The notes: generated by a model from the letters alone, not told the origin. Counted from the stretch's first letter, positions 11,813-24,120 are shown. The stretch is 64,000 nucleotides of DNA from Fasciola hepatica (GCA_948099385.1 CANUEZ040000183.1:7998001-8062000); one strand, 5' to 3'. A program made the numbers and translations.

Positions 11813-12086
11813 GGTTGGAGACGTCGAGGGGCATGGCTCAGAGTGGACTTCAGTGGCGCACATGCTGTACGGCCTGTCCATTGCACTTCCGTTCCCCGTA
11901 ACCATAGGAAACAACAGAAAAAATACATCAAAGTGTGTACCGGGAAACCCGAACACGAAACATTAGTCTTGCTTTTACTTTTATAACCTTTCTCTCCCAT
12001 CCTGTTTTACCTAATCCTTTCTGTAATTTTGTAGTATTTCTGTTGAAGCTGTTGCGTTGGTACCAAGGTTGATTTCAAGCTGGTGA
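11813..12086 (+). mobile_element. RTE 3' end fragment
   Basis: Begins with residues corresponding to WLEMLRDMAENRSQ (here WLETSRGMAQSGLQW), the last codons of the RTE reading frame, and runs through the 3' UTR to GTTGCGTTGGTACCAAGG and beyond. The same tail, GTTGCGTTGGCACC, closes the copy at 34215-37115. A 5'-truncated insertion; a (TA)n array abuts its 5' side. Confidence 0.7.
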
Positions 12087-12939
12087 TTCTGCAGCCGAAA
12101 AAATCCGGTTCATTTCGGACACCAAGGTGGTATGAGAGTGGCTCGAATAACAGTTAGCTTTTGGCGATGAAGGAGAAAGGTGGACTGAAAACCAGAAAAT
12201 TCCGTCAATATAGTAAATAAGATGAAAGAGATAAAACTCTGAATCTATCGGACTCGTGTTTCTGTGACAGACATTGCTTGGAATATTTCCGTTAACTGAT
12301 ACAAATCTTCTCGCTATATTCGTGTAAAATATGGTATCAGAATATGACACAGTGGGAACAAAAGCCAAAACAATTACCTTGCATTATGTTTTTACCTGCG
12401 TTTATGTAGTGCTCAGAACGTCGAAAGACCATTTCATTCAGCCGGCGAGATCTCTCAGTAAATTCTTACATCTTATATCAAAGGGTGAAACTACGAAAGC
12501 TGCGTTGCCTTTCGGACCATCTACAACCGTTAATAAGCACCCAACAGAGATGGTCACGTGTTGCAATAGAGAATAAATTCAGATCGCATTGCAGTATAGT
12601 TTTAATTTTATATGGCTTACAAAAAGTGACTCGAGTGGGGAAATTACCAAGCACTTTCATTTCAATTAACTTCAGGTCACATAGTTTATTACACCAGTTG
12701 ATACGGCATGCAATAAACCACGATCAACCGCGACGGAGGTGGGTTACCAACGTTACTCTGCAAGGGGCACATTTCATCGAGCTCTAAGGGATGAATGCTT
12801 CTTGTCTGTCATGAGACACGTTCTTCTACGAGGACTATCCTGCCTCCAGAAAATGTGTCATCTGATGTACCACAAGAGGTTACACACCTTATAGCTGTAG
12901 ACATATCCATTTCCTATAATATAGGTTCTCACTGTTGGA

Positions 12940-13800
12940 TAAAAAAAAGCTATTGCGCCCTTTGCTTTGCATATTGGAAACCTGAGTTCCGTCATACTTG
13001 GGGTTGCTTTCGGTTTCAACCTCTGTTATCCCAGCAGAGTTCGACAAGGTCTCCTTATATCCCTATTTCTTTTCAACTTTATCGTAACCGATACACTACG
13101 GTACGCCTTGTCTGGTCTGTCAAACGGTGGAGTTAAACTCCTCCCAGAGAACAGAATCTTTGACCTGGAATGTGCCGATGAAATCACCTTGTTGAGGGAA
13201 TTCAGCTATCCAGATACCGTACGCACTTTATACCTTCCAAGTGCAAAGTACAACTGCAAGACTCACAGGAGCCTGTATCTGCAATCACAATACGTGGTGA
13301 TTAGTAAGAAGTCATCAGTGGCTTTGAGAAATTCGTGAGCTTGGTTGCAGCTAAAGGTGCTGTTGGAGAGGCCACACCACAAAAAGCGGAAACTACAGCA
13401 GGTTTCACCGAAATCCAACAAATGTGGTGCCGGCTCTCTCTTAAAAGACGGGTGTGCAACGCTGCGGTTCGTCGTTTGCTTAGCAGTTGTCAGACTGCTC
13501 CCAGCTCAGGATGCTCGGCGGCTTTCCATGCTAGACGACCGATGTCTGCAAGGTATTGCTCGCGTTTCGTGGGAAAATGACGCGTGCAATGACGACGTTT
13601 GTCGCAGTGCGCTGGGTACGGATAGCCATCCTCTAAGCAAAGTGGTCATTCTACACAGCCTCCGATGGCTAAAGCATGCTTTGCGTAAACTAGACCATCA
13701 CCTGCCTTGCCATGTTCTATTCTCGGGCATGGGAAGAAACGATATGGCGGTCAGGCCATGATTTGGCGTATCGGTATGAAGAAGCTAGTATTGCCAATGA
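12940..13800 (+). mobile_element. RTE RT and C-terminal fragment
   Basis: Shows VRQGLLISLFLFNF near 13040, LECADEITLL near 13170 (a decayed YADD block), then ARRLSMLDDRCLQGIARVSW near 13530 and LRWLKHALRKLDHHLPCHVL near 13665. Frames change repeatedly. The block at 13655-13695 is the intact counterpart of the site interrupted by SINE-A at 18590. Confidence 0.75.
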
Positions 13801-13867
13801 TCTCATTTTGCGTGAGCCAGTTCATATGCTCCTGTGCGTAAGCACACGGTTCATTAGTTCTCGTTCA

Positions 13868-14106
13868 TCTGTACGCTGGGAAGTGACCGACAAGGTTAGT
13901 TCAGGGATGAAACCAGGACAGTTACTATGCATCACCGGATGTTCATCTGCGTTATTCGCACCGGGTTGGCCGTACCGCGACAGCTCAGCTGCCACAGCAA
14001 AACTAGCTGGTAAGCATAAGGTAACCGGTTCAATTCCAGCTGACGGCGCGAACTTTTGGATGTCAAAAAGATACGTAGATTTTCCATTATTTATACAATA
14101 CGGGCT
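13868..14106 (+). repeat. SINE-B copy
   Basis: Body GCTGGGAAGTGACCGACAAG and GGACAGTTACTATGCATCAC, then tRNA-like TACCGCGACAGCTCAGCTGC and ACCGGTTCAATTCCAGCTGA, then the closing TAGATTTTCCATTATTTAT. The family is defined by comparison of this copy with those at 33705, 50290 and 63018. Confidence 0.7.
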
Positions 14107-16159
14107 CCTCGTGCTACCAATAATTAAATTTCACAGACATGATCAAACTGATGGCAAGGAAAAACGCTAAACGAACGGAAGCCAGTTGAGTTGGCATCGG
14201 AAAAGTCGACTACACATACATCAACCGACCGGAGCATGTTTGTTTCTCTTACAGACCCTAACCTCGAAGCCAGTCCAAACAACGCACTAGTCGTCGCGTA
14301 TTTGATATATTCGACCCATACAAGAATTTTTCGTATGCGGCTCAGCATTACTGAAGCACCGAGAACGAGGTCGTTTGCCACATCGGCTTCCAATGAAAAT
14401 CCAGCGAATCGAATGGATTTGAATTACCACACTGTTAAAGCTTGGGACAACGAAAAGAAATTATCCACACAAATCTGCTGAAGCGCGGAAGAAAAAACAA
14501 TCCTAGAAGAGGATTTACAACCGCGGAAAAACCCAAGATGTCAAAAAAATGAGAAAATATTTGACACGCAAATCAAATGAGTTTGAGTACAAAACAGCTA
14601 ATTTATTTATGCAGATTCATTCACAGTTCCCTCTATCCTTCCCTCAACCTAGACACAGACACGCACACACACACACAGAATGACAGAAGCGATCAGAATT
14701 CTAAATAGAAGGTTGATGAAGAAGTCCAGGTCTGCAGAAAGAAAATCAGGCCGAAGAAAGAATGCGCTGAGAGCCAGCATGTCACTGAATACGATACACA
14801 GCTACGTAGCTTATTCCATTGATTAATCGTTGTTCCATTCCCTATCGTAGCAGGAATTCGGTCAGTGAACGGATCATAGCCACAACCACCACGTCCCGTT
14901 GTACTATCACGGAGAACCCGAATGAATGAGCGTAGAATTAGGGAAGACAAAAACCACACAACAGATCCCCTCCCACCCCCCACCACCACCACCAACACCA
15001 AGAAAAAAACATCAGGCGTGATAACGATCCGCCAAGGTGGTACGACGGCGAATGAGGCACTTAGTAGTTAAAAACACACCACTCGTGCAAAAATTAGGTG
15101 AGTTCTGGTGGATGATACACCACAAATGACCGTGTTTATCATTCAGATTTTTACCTGGTTCGATGTGCTGTGGACCATGTTGTTGTCACTAGATACAGCA
15201 GTCGGAATAGTCGGTCCATAGTGCGTTGTATGTTAGGCCACTGTCGTGGGGACATTTTACGGGAACTTCGAATGGGATCAATTTGCGGAACGTAATCGTG
15301 AGAGACCAGAATCGGACGCGACGCGACGCGACAGTCCTGGCGCACTGGGTTACTGACTTGCCATGAAGAAAACACATCGTCGTTCACTCACGCAGTCCCT
15401 GGAATCGGTTGTGCTCGCGTAAGCACGACTGATATTGTATCGAATTTGGATTGATAATTTTCCCCTATCCATTTCAGTCGCAATCGCATTTGTTTTACAT
15501 GGATCGTGAATTGTGTACGACATACATTTTATTGTATCCTCCATTATACCGACGGAATCCGGAAATCCAATACCATCAACACAGCTCATGCGAAGACCAT
15601 AACACGATGATGCTTCAAAATGGTATTTATATTCAGTGGTTCCGCAGTTAGGCACACTTTTTTCATGAGCACGTTCCGCTATTTACGATTTTGATAACCA
15701 GGCTATACCAGTGTTCGACTAGTGCGTGGGTGTCTGTTGAGCCAGGGCTCATGGTTTTTCTTTTTTCCTTGAGTTTTTTTCAGAATGAATACGTGCAAAC
15801 CTTCGGTGGAAGATCACTGGTCCTTGCATGTTACAACTGGGTGCCGCGACCTGGGACCGAGTGGTATGAGAGGTCTTGGTGATAGACCTAATATAGGTCA
15901 TGGAGGAAACTGTGTTCTGCGAATTGTGACGTGGTTTCGGCGCGGCCCAGAGGTGGTCTCGTGGATAGACCTATCCCATGTAATGGAATGGGAGGCCCTG
16001 TTTAGTATGCGATTTTGAGGCATCGCGTGCGGCAGCAGTCCTATAAAATGACCCACCCGAGGTGTGGTCCCAGGTATTAAGTACACCTGTGGTATATAGT
16101 GGAGACGTATGTAACACCATGGACGGTGGTCTTCTATTGAGAGGAACCAGTGAAATGGC

Positions 16160-16315
16160 CAGGCTGTAGGCCACCATATTGAAATTCAACGAATGTAAGT
16201 GTTGGTACGTGTTGATGCATATGCTGACCACCGACCCATGGCAGTTTTTCTTTTTTTGTGCTTTTGCAGATTGAACATGTGCATTTTCTCGGCGGAACAT
16301 TAGTGGGCCACGTAC
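16160..16315 (+). repeat. Dispersed repeat D
   Basis: GGCTGTAGGCCACC, a pyrimidine run ending TGCTTTTGCAG, and GCGGAACATTAGTGGGCC. It is collinear with 62210-62360 (GGCTGTAGGTAGCC, TTGCTTTTGCAG, ACGGAACATCACTGGTCC). A third diverged copy lies near 15740-15830. Confidence 0.5.
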
Positions 16316-16562
16316 GTTATACTACTACCACTACCCCACCACCACCACCACCACCCAGAACGCAGTAATTGGTGGAATTAAGGAATTGTAATTTCGATCT
16401 CTACGATTTTCATTCATCCGCATTCGGCACTTAGCACGGATTCGAGATTCTACTCAAGGTATCTCCCAGTAAACAGCATATCATTGTGCGCTCTAATCCC
16501 ATTTCTAAACCAGAGTGAAGACATATTTGAGGGAGAATAATTCGAACAGACGAGGCACTTAC

Positions 16563-16633
16563 TTGTCCAGTGATTTATTGCCCTCAATGTACGCCAGATG
16601 CTGTTCTAACGCTTCCAATACGGATTTCGGGAC
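16563..16633 (-). CDS. PICALM: PICALM-like exon (last ANTH helix)
   Basis: GATTTCAG precedes 16633 and GTAAGT follows 16563. The 71-nt exon starts in phase 0 and leaves two bases. It reads VPKSVLEALEQHLAYIEGNK then SLD; the leftover AA plus the first base of the next exon makes Lys. CALM has SSLLDALEQHLASLEGKK here, so this is the closing ANTH helix. The short length kept it out of simple ORF detection; the splice sites and homology are clear. Confidence 0.92.
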
Positions 16634-16794
16634 CTGAAATCAGAACACATGTAACAAAGAAAGCGCAAATGAGAGACAAAGATGGATGCAAACAGGAATA
16701 CGGGCTCAACAGAAATAAACTCCCTATCCTTTTCCAGTGTTTTTCTTGTCCACACCATGCATCTTTTGTTTGTATCAAGCTCTGTGGATGAGAC

Positions 16795-17640
16795 TTCCTC
16801 CTGACGGATTGGGTGACATCATGATTCAAAGGGATATACAAAATGGCTTTCATGAGCCGCAGGTGCAATCACGCCAGACAAGTCAGCGGACAGAGGCCAC
16901 TAAAATTGTAGCCTCGCTGAACCAATTGGTTGGCAACATCTGATTCCATGTAAACTGCCAGTACGCCTCTGGAGAGAACAGTCTAGTTTAAAAGCACGGA
17001 GAATAGTTAACCGCTGAAGTATTCACTCCAGCTGGTTGTCTTCAACGTTCGCACACAGCCAAAAAACCTAGTCAGGACTCTTAGGACTCCTAAAATAGAT
17101 CTATGCTGTGTCTCCGAAATACACATGGAAGACTAAAAGTTGCCCCCTAAACATAACCTCAAACATCACTTGTCAGGTATTTCGGTGCAGCGGAAAGGCA
17201 TGTCCCTGTGTGTCAATCACCGACCGGCAACCTGATCCTGAGACTTGGATTGGGTAACGACACAAGATGCTAATACGTCAGGCATGGTAAAGAGCCAGGT
17301 GATAGTGGATAGCTGTAGTCTTCCTGAGGCAGTCGATGAATCCCGAGGGGATTGATCTTGCCATCCTAACAGTACACGCTCAACGGAGATATTGGCTGTT
17401 TATTGCTTATTACGATTAAGTTGGACACTTGAATGAGAAAAGGGCACATATGAGGTCCATTTGTCATTCCAGTTAGACGAACCGATAACGGCGATTATCA
17501 CGTTCAGCTTTGTTCTGACCAAAGAGAGAAAGAAAAATATCTGCCATAAAAGCTACACCCCTCCTAAACCTCCACGGTGCTGGGCCTAGATCGGTCTTAC
17601 TGTCAATCGTCGCCGCTAGCGTGGATCAACCGAAAATTGC
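16795..17640 (+). mobile_element. RTE 5' leader and endonuclease fragment with SINE-A insertion
   Basis: Bases 16795-16980 match the 5' leader seen at 9900-10040 (complement) and 40500-40650. FNVRT near 17046 and IDLCCVSEIHMED near 17095 mark the endonuclease start. After a SINE-A insertion (17219-17335) the endonuclease resumes with VGHLNE near 17415 and GPFVIPVRRTDNGD near 17460-17495. The remainder of the element is missing. Confidence 0.65.
17219..17335 (-). repeat. SINE-A fragment inside an RTE endonuclease
   Basis: Forward strand reads ACCGGCAACCTGATCCTGAG, GTCAGGCATGGTAAAGAGCC and GGTGATAGTGGATAGCTGTA, the complement of the SINE-A body. Headless, with both ends short. Confidence 0.7.
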
Positions 17641-18149
17641 CGTGCACACCGAACGACACCCTCGAACCCTGATCATGTCAAGGTTTGTTGCTAGTTCTTT
17701 GTTGACATCTTGCCTGAATTTTTCGGAAAATGGATGCCCTGAAAATGTATGATTATCACGTGAACACCACTGAGGCGACGAAAAGCAAAATAATGACGAA
17801 AATTAAGTCGGTTTTTATTTTATACTGCCATCCGACAGTTGTGCTAGGATACCCAGCAAAGACTTTATCCCCCGAAGTAGTTTATCACTACAAATCAGAG
17901 ACAGGCAACCGATAAAGAGGACCTATTTTTCAACATTTCATTTGCTCCTTTAGAAAATGTTACACCGGTTGTAAAATCGGTTACCTACTTGATCGGACGA
18001 TAGAATCCCAGTCGACCTGGATCGGATAACGATCAACAAATGAAAGTGCAAGCGCGACTGCGATTCACATTACCAAGACGAAACATATGCCTATTTACCA
18101 TAGCGCAAACAGCTGATCTCAAATACGCATGGATAAGTGGCAACCACAT

Positions 18150-18370
18150 CCGAGACTTACACTGGAAGTTAGAATCTCGCCACCACCAGTGAATCTGGTG
18201 GCAGACAGTATTCTGAGTCACCCAGCTTGCTACCACATTTACTCTATCAGTACTTATTGAGGTTTCTCATTCTGAATCTCAGGGTCACGTTGTCGGTTAT
18301 TCCTAATGGTGAAGTGAACCCATGAGATTTCAGAATATGCTCATTTTACTGCGAACATGCTGAAACATGT
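18150..18370 (+). repeat. SINE-A copy
   Basis: B-box-like TTAGAATCTCGCCACCACCA, then GGTGGCAGACAGTATTCTGA, ATCTCAGGGTCACGTTGTCG and the closing CATGAGATTTCAGAATATGC; diverged. Confidence 0.65.
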
Positions 18371-18489
18371 TATGAAAAAAGCGGACGTCTTGACAGGATC
18401 TCAAGATTTGGGTGTTAAAAGGCCGAGGACACTGAGAGGCACGGCCAAGTGTTTTGCTCATATATGAATTCAAACTATGTATGCATAGT

Positions 18490-19030
18490 TATCCATTCGT
18501 ATGCCCGTCCCGTGGGAAGATCGCGTGTGCAATGACGAGGTTCGTCATTTTACATTGTGTGCGGATAGCCACCCTCTGACCGAAGTGATCCGTTTCCAAT
18601 GGTTTCCTTTTATTACATACTCGCACATGAGTGCAATGGAAGTGGCACTTACCCCATAGCCATGAAGGCCCACTGCATTATTGGAGATAACCGGCAACCA
18701 GACCCTGACAATTGGAGTGGCGAAGAAACACATAAGGTCCCAGCAGGTCAGGTGTGGTAACGAGCCGGACGGCAGTGAATTACTGTCTACCACCAAATGC
18801 TTTGCGTATACTTCTCCACCGTTTACCGTACCGTGGTCTATTGGCATGTAATGGAATAAGCGATGCGGCGGCCAGATCATGACTTTTCGTAGGGGTAGGA
18901 AGAAATTAATATCAGCACTGTTATGGTTGGTGCTTCCCGCCTTCCTAAGGAATGAGGATTGCCATTGGTTGAAGTCGTTGATGGGTGAGGCTCAAAAAGA
19001 ATTTGATGATGAGAACGCCGACTGTTGAAT
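18490..19030 (+). mobile_element. RTE C-terminal fragment with SINE-A insertion
   Basis: VSWEDRVCNDEVRHFTLCAD at 18510-18570 matches the corresponding block at 13565. A SINE-A interrupts at about 18590-18812, and the RTE resumes with ALRILLHRLPYRGL at 18814-18855 and the downstream GMRIAIG block near 18945. The uninterrupted order is preserved at 13655-13740. Confidence 0.7.
18590..18812 (-). repeat. SINE-A, headless, inside an RTE fragment
   Basis: Forward strand starts with TTTTATTACATACTCGCACA (complement of the tail) and ends with GAATTACTGTCTACCACCAA, where the body normally joins the tRNA-like head. RTE sequence resumes immediately. Confidence 0.8.
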
Positions 19031-19217
19031 TCCCGCGCACCTTACTAAGACAAAACTGTCAAGCACAAAAAGAACAAAAAAGCACGACAAAAAGGCAGAA
19101 AATATTCGTCCTATTTTACTAACCGCATGAACCCCGTTTCAGTTAATTAGCCCCGGCCCTTTTATGCGAATACAGTTGGCTTACACTATATCACACACAA
19201 ACACATGACACACTTAC

Positions 19218-19277
19218 TGGCTGAAATGTGATGCTTTCCGTGTCCGTCGGATGTGCGATCCCGGAAGTGTCAGTGGC
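19218..19277 (-). CDS. PICALM: PICALM-like exon (variable ANTH loop)
   Basis: CTTCAG precedes 19277 and GTAAGT follows 19218. The 60-nt exon is 20 codons in phase 0 on both sides and reads ATDTSGIAHPTDTESITFQP. It falls exactly where CALM has the shorter GID/RGDIPDLSQAP linker between the FLKVAE helix and the final LEALEQHL helix. Residues are not conserved, but splice sites and phase fit. It could be an alternatively used cassette: removing it keeps the frame. Confidence 0.72.
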
Positions 19278-19559
19278 CTGAAGAACAGAGAAAGTAATAT
19301 ACACAAATATTCAGAGAACTGTGATGACCGCAGACATAGGTAAGCAATACAGGTCGAAACGAAATTTATGAGAAAAATAAATAAAAGTCGTTTTTCGTTG
19401 GCTACACTGAATGAAAAGCTATTGTACGCAAAGGTAGGCAATCTTATGCAAAATCAGATTAAACCGTAAGGAACGGCACACAAGCGATTTTCACAGCGAC
19501 GATTGGGACCAGGATGAGGACAACCCGATTGGTGGTGCTCGAGTGTTAATTACCTCACA

Positions 19560-19760
19560 GGTGAGGTTCAAAACCCGCCACCGCATGTCACATTGCTGGT
19601 ATAAAACAGCGTACTCTCACCCGACTCGTCATCATGCCTTATGTGGTTCTCCAATCCAAGTCTTAGGATAAGGTTGCCTTTAAGCCCTCGCATTTCACTG
19701 AGTTCTTGAAGCTGCTCGGTATGCCCCTTCAGTGCACACGGGAACCTGATCACAGCTGAA
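19560..19760 (+). repeat. SINE-A copy
   Basis: GGTTCAAAACCCGCCACCGC head end, then TTATGTGGTTCTCCAATCCA, AGGTTGCC and TATGCCCCTTCAGTGCACAC. Moderately diverged. Confidence 0.7.
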
Positions 19761-20194
19761 GCCCAGTACGATACACAGGACTATACAGAGCCAGAACAAT
19801 AGTGAACTTTGGCTATGCCTATCAATGTCTGAGACTGCTTAGCAGGAGGATGCCATGAGTCTGTGTGCCGGTGGCAAGGTAGAAAACTTATACTTCAAGG
19901 GAACAAACGTTTACCTACACAGTGATCTAGAAGACGGTCACCGTCACTCGGGCGTCGAAAATTTGTATCACCCTGGCCCTGCGAGTAGATACTCGGTCAG
20001 GTTCTAAGGTACTAAAAATCAGCCACTGAAGCAAGCGCTTAACCTAAGGTTGGAGAGTGGGTCGAGATAGTCAGTTTATGACTTCACAAAAAGCTACAAA
20101 AGCCGTAATCAATGAACTTGTAAAAGTCTCTCTCTACGGAATCCGACTAGTTGGATACAATCGGTTAGATGGCTAGGTGCTGCAATCGAATAGA

Positions 20195-20360
20195 GTGGTT
20201 TTATTCGCGTTCTCTCTTTGTCTGTCAGGTTTTCTTTCATGACGGTCCTTCATGTTTGCTGACTCCTTACGCTTCGATTCATTTTGCACTTGACTAGAGG
20301 ATGCTGCTAGGTTGCAACACAAACCACAGCACAGAACTGCGGCAGTAATGATTTGACGAA
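20195..20360 (+). mobile_element. RTE 3' UTR fragment
   Basis: The stretch GATGCTGCTAGGTTGCAACA and the following AAACCACAGCACAGAA match the 3' UTR of the copies ending at 44328 and 59770. No coding part is left. Confidence 0.5.
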
Positions 20361-22707
20361 CTGTACCAAGGACCAACCAGAGCACTGGAGGCCTCTAGAC
20401 AATAAGACTATGTTCCCGCGGGATGCTTTCAACGGAAAGTCGCGAAGTTGTTGAAAATATACCTCTTCGATAGCATCTGAACTGAAGTCCGTGTGAAGCG
20501 AACATGGCGACAAAAATGGTTGGTTTCGTGTTTTCTATTTACTTTGTCTGTTGTTTATTCTTATCCAGTCACACAAAACATGTTTGCATCTAGTGCTCGC
20601 AGAGCGATTTCACACTGTCGCTTTCATGTGCATCAGCCACAGCGTTTTGGATAAGAGCGTGATGAATGCATCTTCCGAGGGCGAGTCTAGTAGAATGCAA
20701 TCCAGGATGTATGATTCTAGAGCGCGTGCTGGAGCTGCTTGACGGTTAATGTGCATTAGTAAACTCATGATAGTGATTTTAGGGTTCAAGAAAAATGCGC
20801 GTCCCTGGTAATTGGTTTACTGAATCACATTGACCAATAGAAGGAATTCGGCTCCCATCATCAGTGTAATCATCAAAAGGGACTTCAGGAGCACACACAA
20901 AAAGAAATACCAACTGTTCTGACCTGGTCCAACAATCCTAGGAAAATGACTTATCTGCTTTCGGACCATCTCGGTTTGTTGGTACAAAACGTAATGCTTA
21001 TACAGACGATAGGTGATCGCAACCAGGTAATGCACAAAACTAATTGGTTCGAATGGTTTTCGAGACGACCCCTTCTGATTGACACGTGATACTGCTAACC
21101 ACCGCTTCACAGGTTCCCTTTCTCAATTGATCGATCCGCTGTCTTGCCGCTCGATTAACTCTCGCTTTGACCTCAACTCTGGACAGGCGACAACGGCGAG
21201 CTGAGTGTTGGCAACGCACCTATCGACACTCTGAAATACACCGAGTTTGTAGGACGCGTTGATGCTATGCAGAGAGAGTGAGTCTACACAGCCGTCAGTA
21301 TTGCAAACGTACCGTGGACAAAAACGCGCAAGGAAGAGCAAGAAACAATAGGAATATGTAATTTCCATGTAGCGCGTGTCCCGGTCTACAAGAAGCACTT
21401 TATTCAATGGCTGACATCAAGCCATTAATCGGTTTTCTGATACGGTATCCCAGCGACATTCCATCAATGCTTCAAAGACAATTTTGACAGTCTTAAGCGA
21501 TCTTATATCCGTAACGGAGGGTTCCACACCCGTATAGCAAAACTGACGTCACCCCCGGTCTTTGGCACACAAACGCATGTCAAGTAGACGCCACAGATGA
21601 CTCCGATTGGTAAAAGCCGAACGGCCTTTTTGATTGCATCAGAAAGTTCTAGTTAAGTTAGTTAGGATGAAAGATGACAGAACAAGCCGATGGTCACAGT
21701 TCAACTGCGTTGTCAGTTTGCGGATGTGAATGAGCGAATGGAGTAAGATTGTGGATTAAATTAATTTCATTTAATTTAATTATCAACCTAAGGGATAAAG
21801 GTGAAAAACAAAGTTTGTTAGCGAGCAAATCATTTCTTCGGAGATTTGCTGTCATTTTTTTTTACATCTAAGCAAGCCTTTTAATTTGGCACCTGGCGAA
21901 ATGTGTGATAGTTATTTTCTCGTCCATTTGAGTGAAGTTTTGTGCCGCGATATCCCAGTACTGAATTTCGAATACCTAAGTTTTAATATTAACAAATTTC
22001 ACGCGTGATAGATTTCCTGTACACGAGCTGATAGATTTTGACAGGCTAACTGTTTACCACCTGGAAGTAAAAAAACCAAGCAGTATTGACGAATAAGAAA
22101 AGAAAATTAAATTCAAAAACTCCGGTATTTCGGCCATAACCATAAAGATGCGGAGGCCGAAGACCACAAGTTCATCACCTCGTTTCGGGTGCTGTCGTAT
22201 AAAAACTATAATTACCATATATATAGTCAAGGCGCATACTGAGTGATATGATATTCACTATGATCTTCCCATTCAAACTAGTGACTCAATACCAAACGAG
22301 GGTATCAGTAGAGTTCATGTGCCCAGCTGCGTTGTCTGCCAAACAACTGTTAGTCGCATGCTATACCAACTTGCACAATGTCTACCTTTTTTGAAAGCAC
22401 CGATCGAATGAGTTGGTCACATGGAATGCCTCAATGGTCGGGAGCTTTCTTGATCTACTGATCTGTTTGATCGTAATGATTCTACCTGTGAACAGTGATG
22501 GGCATATCGTAAGGCTAGCTCGACAACACACTGTACAACTACGGAGAATAGAGTCCACGAAGTGAAGAAATACATTCAGTTCTTTCATCCGATAACTACC
22601 GGTTGCTACATCACAGCGTCGTTGATTCGGAAATGTTAATAAATCGAAGTAAAGAAAATCAAAAAATACGTAAAGTAAAGGTATTGATAGAGAAAGAACG
22701 AATTTGG

Positions 22708-22970
22708 CCGATGGTGGTAGGGTAATTTAGTGCAATTGCTTACCACGTCGAAAGCCACAGGTTCGAACCTCGTCATCATCGGCTATTTTCATGATAGACG
22801 GCAAACCACTGCCATCCAGCTCGGTTCCCCACCTGACTTATACTGGGACCACATGTGCTTCTCCTTTCTAAGTATCAGGGTCTGGCTGCCGGTTACCTCT
22901 AACAGAGCAGCAGACCTTTGTGGCTATGGTGTATACTCCTTCCACTGCACTCATACGCAAGAATAATATA
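22708..22970 (+). repeat. SINE-A, full copy
   Basis: A tRNA-like head with closing complement (GCCGATGGTGGTAGGGTAAT and GGTTCGAACCTCGTCATCAT ending CGGC), then the full body to CTCCTTCCACTGCACTCATA and the tail. Confidence 0.8.
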
Positions 22971-23239
22971 TAAAAATATCCCCTTAGGTCAGGAGTCGTA
23001 CCGAAACGGATGTCGGCGGATTATTCGTTTTATTCAACTCAACCTCGCACTTCTGTCCTCTGGTTTCAGTTGATACTTCACAACATTGTCGAGTTCAGGG
23101 CAGCATGAATAAAAGCAGGGAGTGAAGAATAGACGAAGCCAAGTAATAAGCGGAAATTATGGGGACAAAAAACCCGTCTGCAAGTATGCAACTGACCGTG
23201 ACACTCAGCCATATCATTTCATGTATTTAACCATCTAGT

Positions 23240-23660
23240 AGGCGGGTCTTGTGGACCCAACCGGGAAGTCTTACACGTCCTACTCGGCCAAGTCTAATGA
23301 GTAAGGATTTCATGTCATAGATTGACCACCTCAACCTATTTTCCAACCACTTCCCGCCTCGGCGAAAAGCGTACGCCGAAGAAGTCTATTACAGGGCTTG
23401 CGTAGCATGAGTCTCAGCCACCTTACCATGTTCTAGTGACTGTCCTCCAGTTCCCAACACCCTACTCTTAACTCCAGTATTGCTGATACGGTGTTCCCGA
23501 GCAATGTTACAAAGACGTTGATGCTCAAAAACTGACAGTCGTTGCCTATCTTCTACCCCTAATGCCTCTATTTATGAGCCGCACAAAAGGACAGATCGGT
23601 TTATCAACAATAGTTTCTGTATCTAGGGCTAATTTTTCTCCTTCGAAGCATCTCAACTAA
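23240..23660 (-). mobile_element. RTE C-terminal fragment
   Basis: On the minus strand, decayed LWG-ETW, REHRISNTGV-like and LRRTLFAEAGSGWK blocks can be read across several frames. The last is the counterpart of RRTPFSEAGGGWKVGRGGQ at 43350-43400. Stops and indels are frequent, which suggests an old copy. Confidence 0.6.
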
Positions 23661-23879
23661 AAGATGTTGAGAAGGGCCAAGTCATGATCTGATCAATACG
23701 GCAGGTAATACAGTCCTTTGCTAGGCGTAAAAGATCCCCGTGATAAGCTGAATTACCCCAGGTATGTTCTAAACTGCCTACTAAGGCGAGGCACGACACT
23801 TCTTTGTCCGCAAACAGTAGCGCCCTATTAGCGTAAAACAATGATCATATAGGGCGCTGATCCTTATGCGCAGTCGTCG

Positions 23880-24120
23880 CATAAAACGCATCAGTCTGAC
23901 TGGTGTGGGGGATCAAGCCTCCTGATCGGCGTTGAAGCTAAAGATCACTCGACAGGATTTATCTCTCATTCCATCGACCCACGCTATCGACCGGCTATCC
24001 TGTGGCTCCGTAGTCTCTAGCCTTGGGCTCGGTGCTGACGTCCTAACCTCTAGCGAGGCTTGGATGTCTACCGACAATGAGTGTGTCTGTACCCTCACAG
24101 CACACACAAGATATGCTTCA
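23880..24120 (+). repeat. Dispersed repeat C, copy 2
   Basis: Contains CAGTCTGACTGGTGTGGGGG, CTATCGACCGGCTATCCTGT, TAGCCTTGGGCTCGGTGC and GTCTACCGACAATGAGT, collinear with the other two copies. More diverged. Confidence 0.5.

Larger units (their letters stand above)
11191..16562 (-). other. Intron, 5.4 kb
   Basis: Contains a (TA)n array 11731-11807, an RTE 3' end 11813-12086 (plus), an RTE RT/C-terminal fragment 12940-13800 (plus), a SINE-B copy 13868-14106 (plus) and two copies of repeat D (near 15760-15850 and 16160-16315). Nothing recognisable was found in 14110-15690 except short CA and CCA simple stretches. Confidence 0.65.
16634..19217 (-). other. Intron, 2.6 kb
   Basis: Almost wholly repeats: RTE 5'/endonuclease fragment 16795-17640 (plus) interrupted by SINE-A (17219-17335, minus), SINE-A 18150-18370 (plus), and an RTE C-terminal fragment 18490-19030 (plus) interrupted by SINE-A (18590-18812, minus). 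No feature was seen in 17640-18150. Confidence 0.65.

Noticed and set aside
15150..15260. Minus-strand segment ending at CCAG|GTAAAA as an extra PICALM-like exon
   Set aside because: No frame fits the phase of the neighbours, and the exons at 16563 and 11190 already join perfectly.
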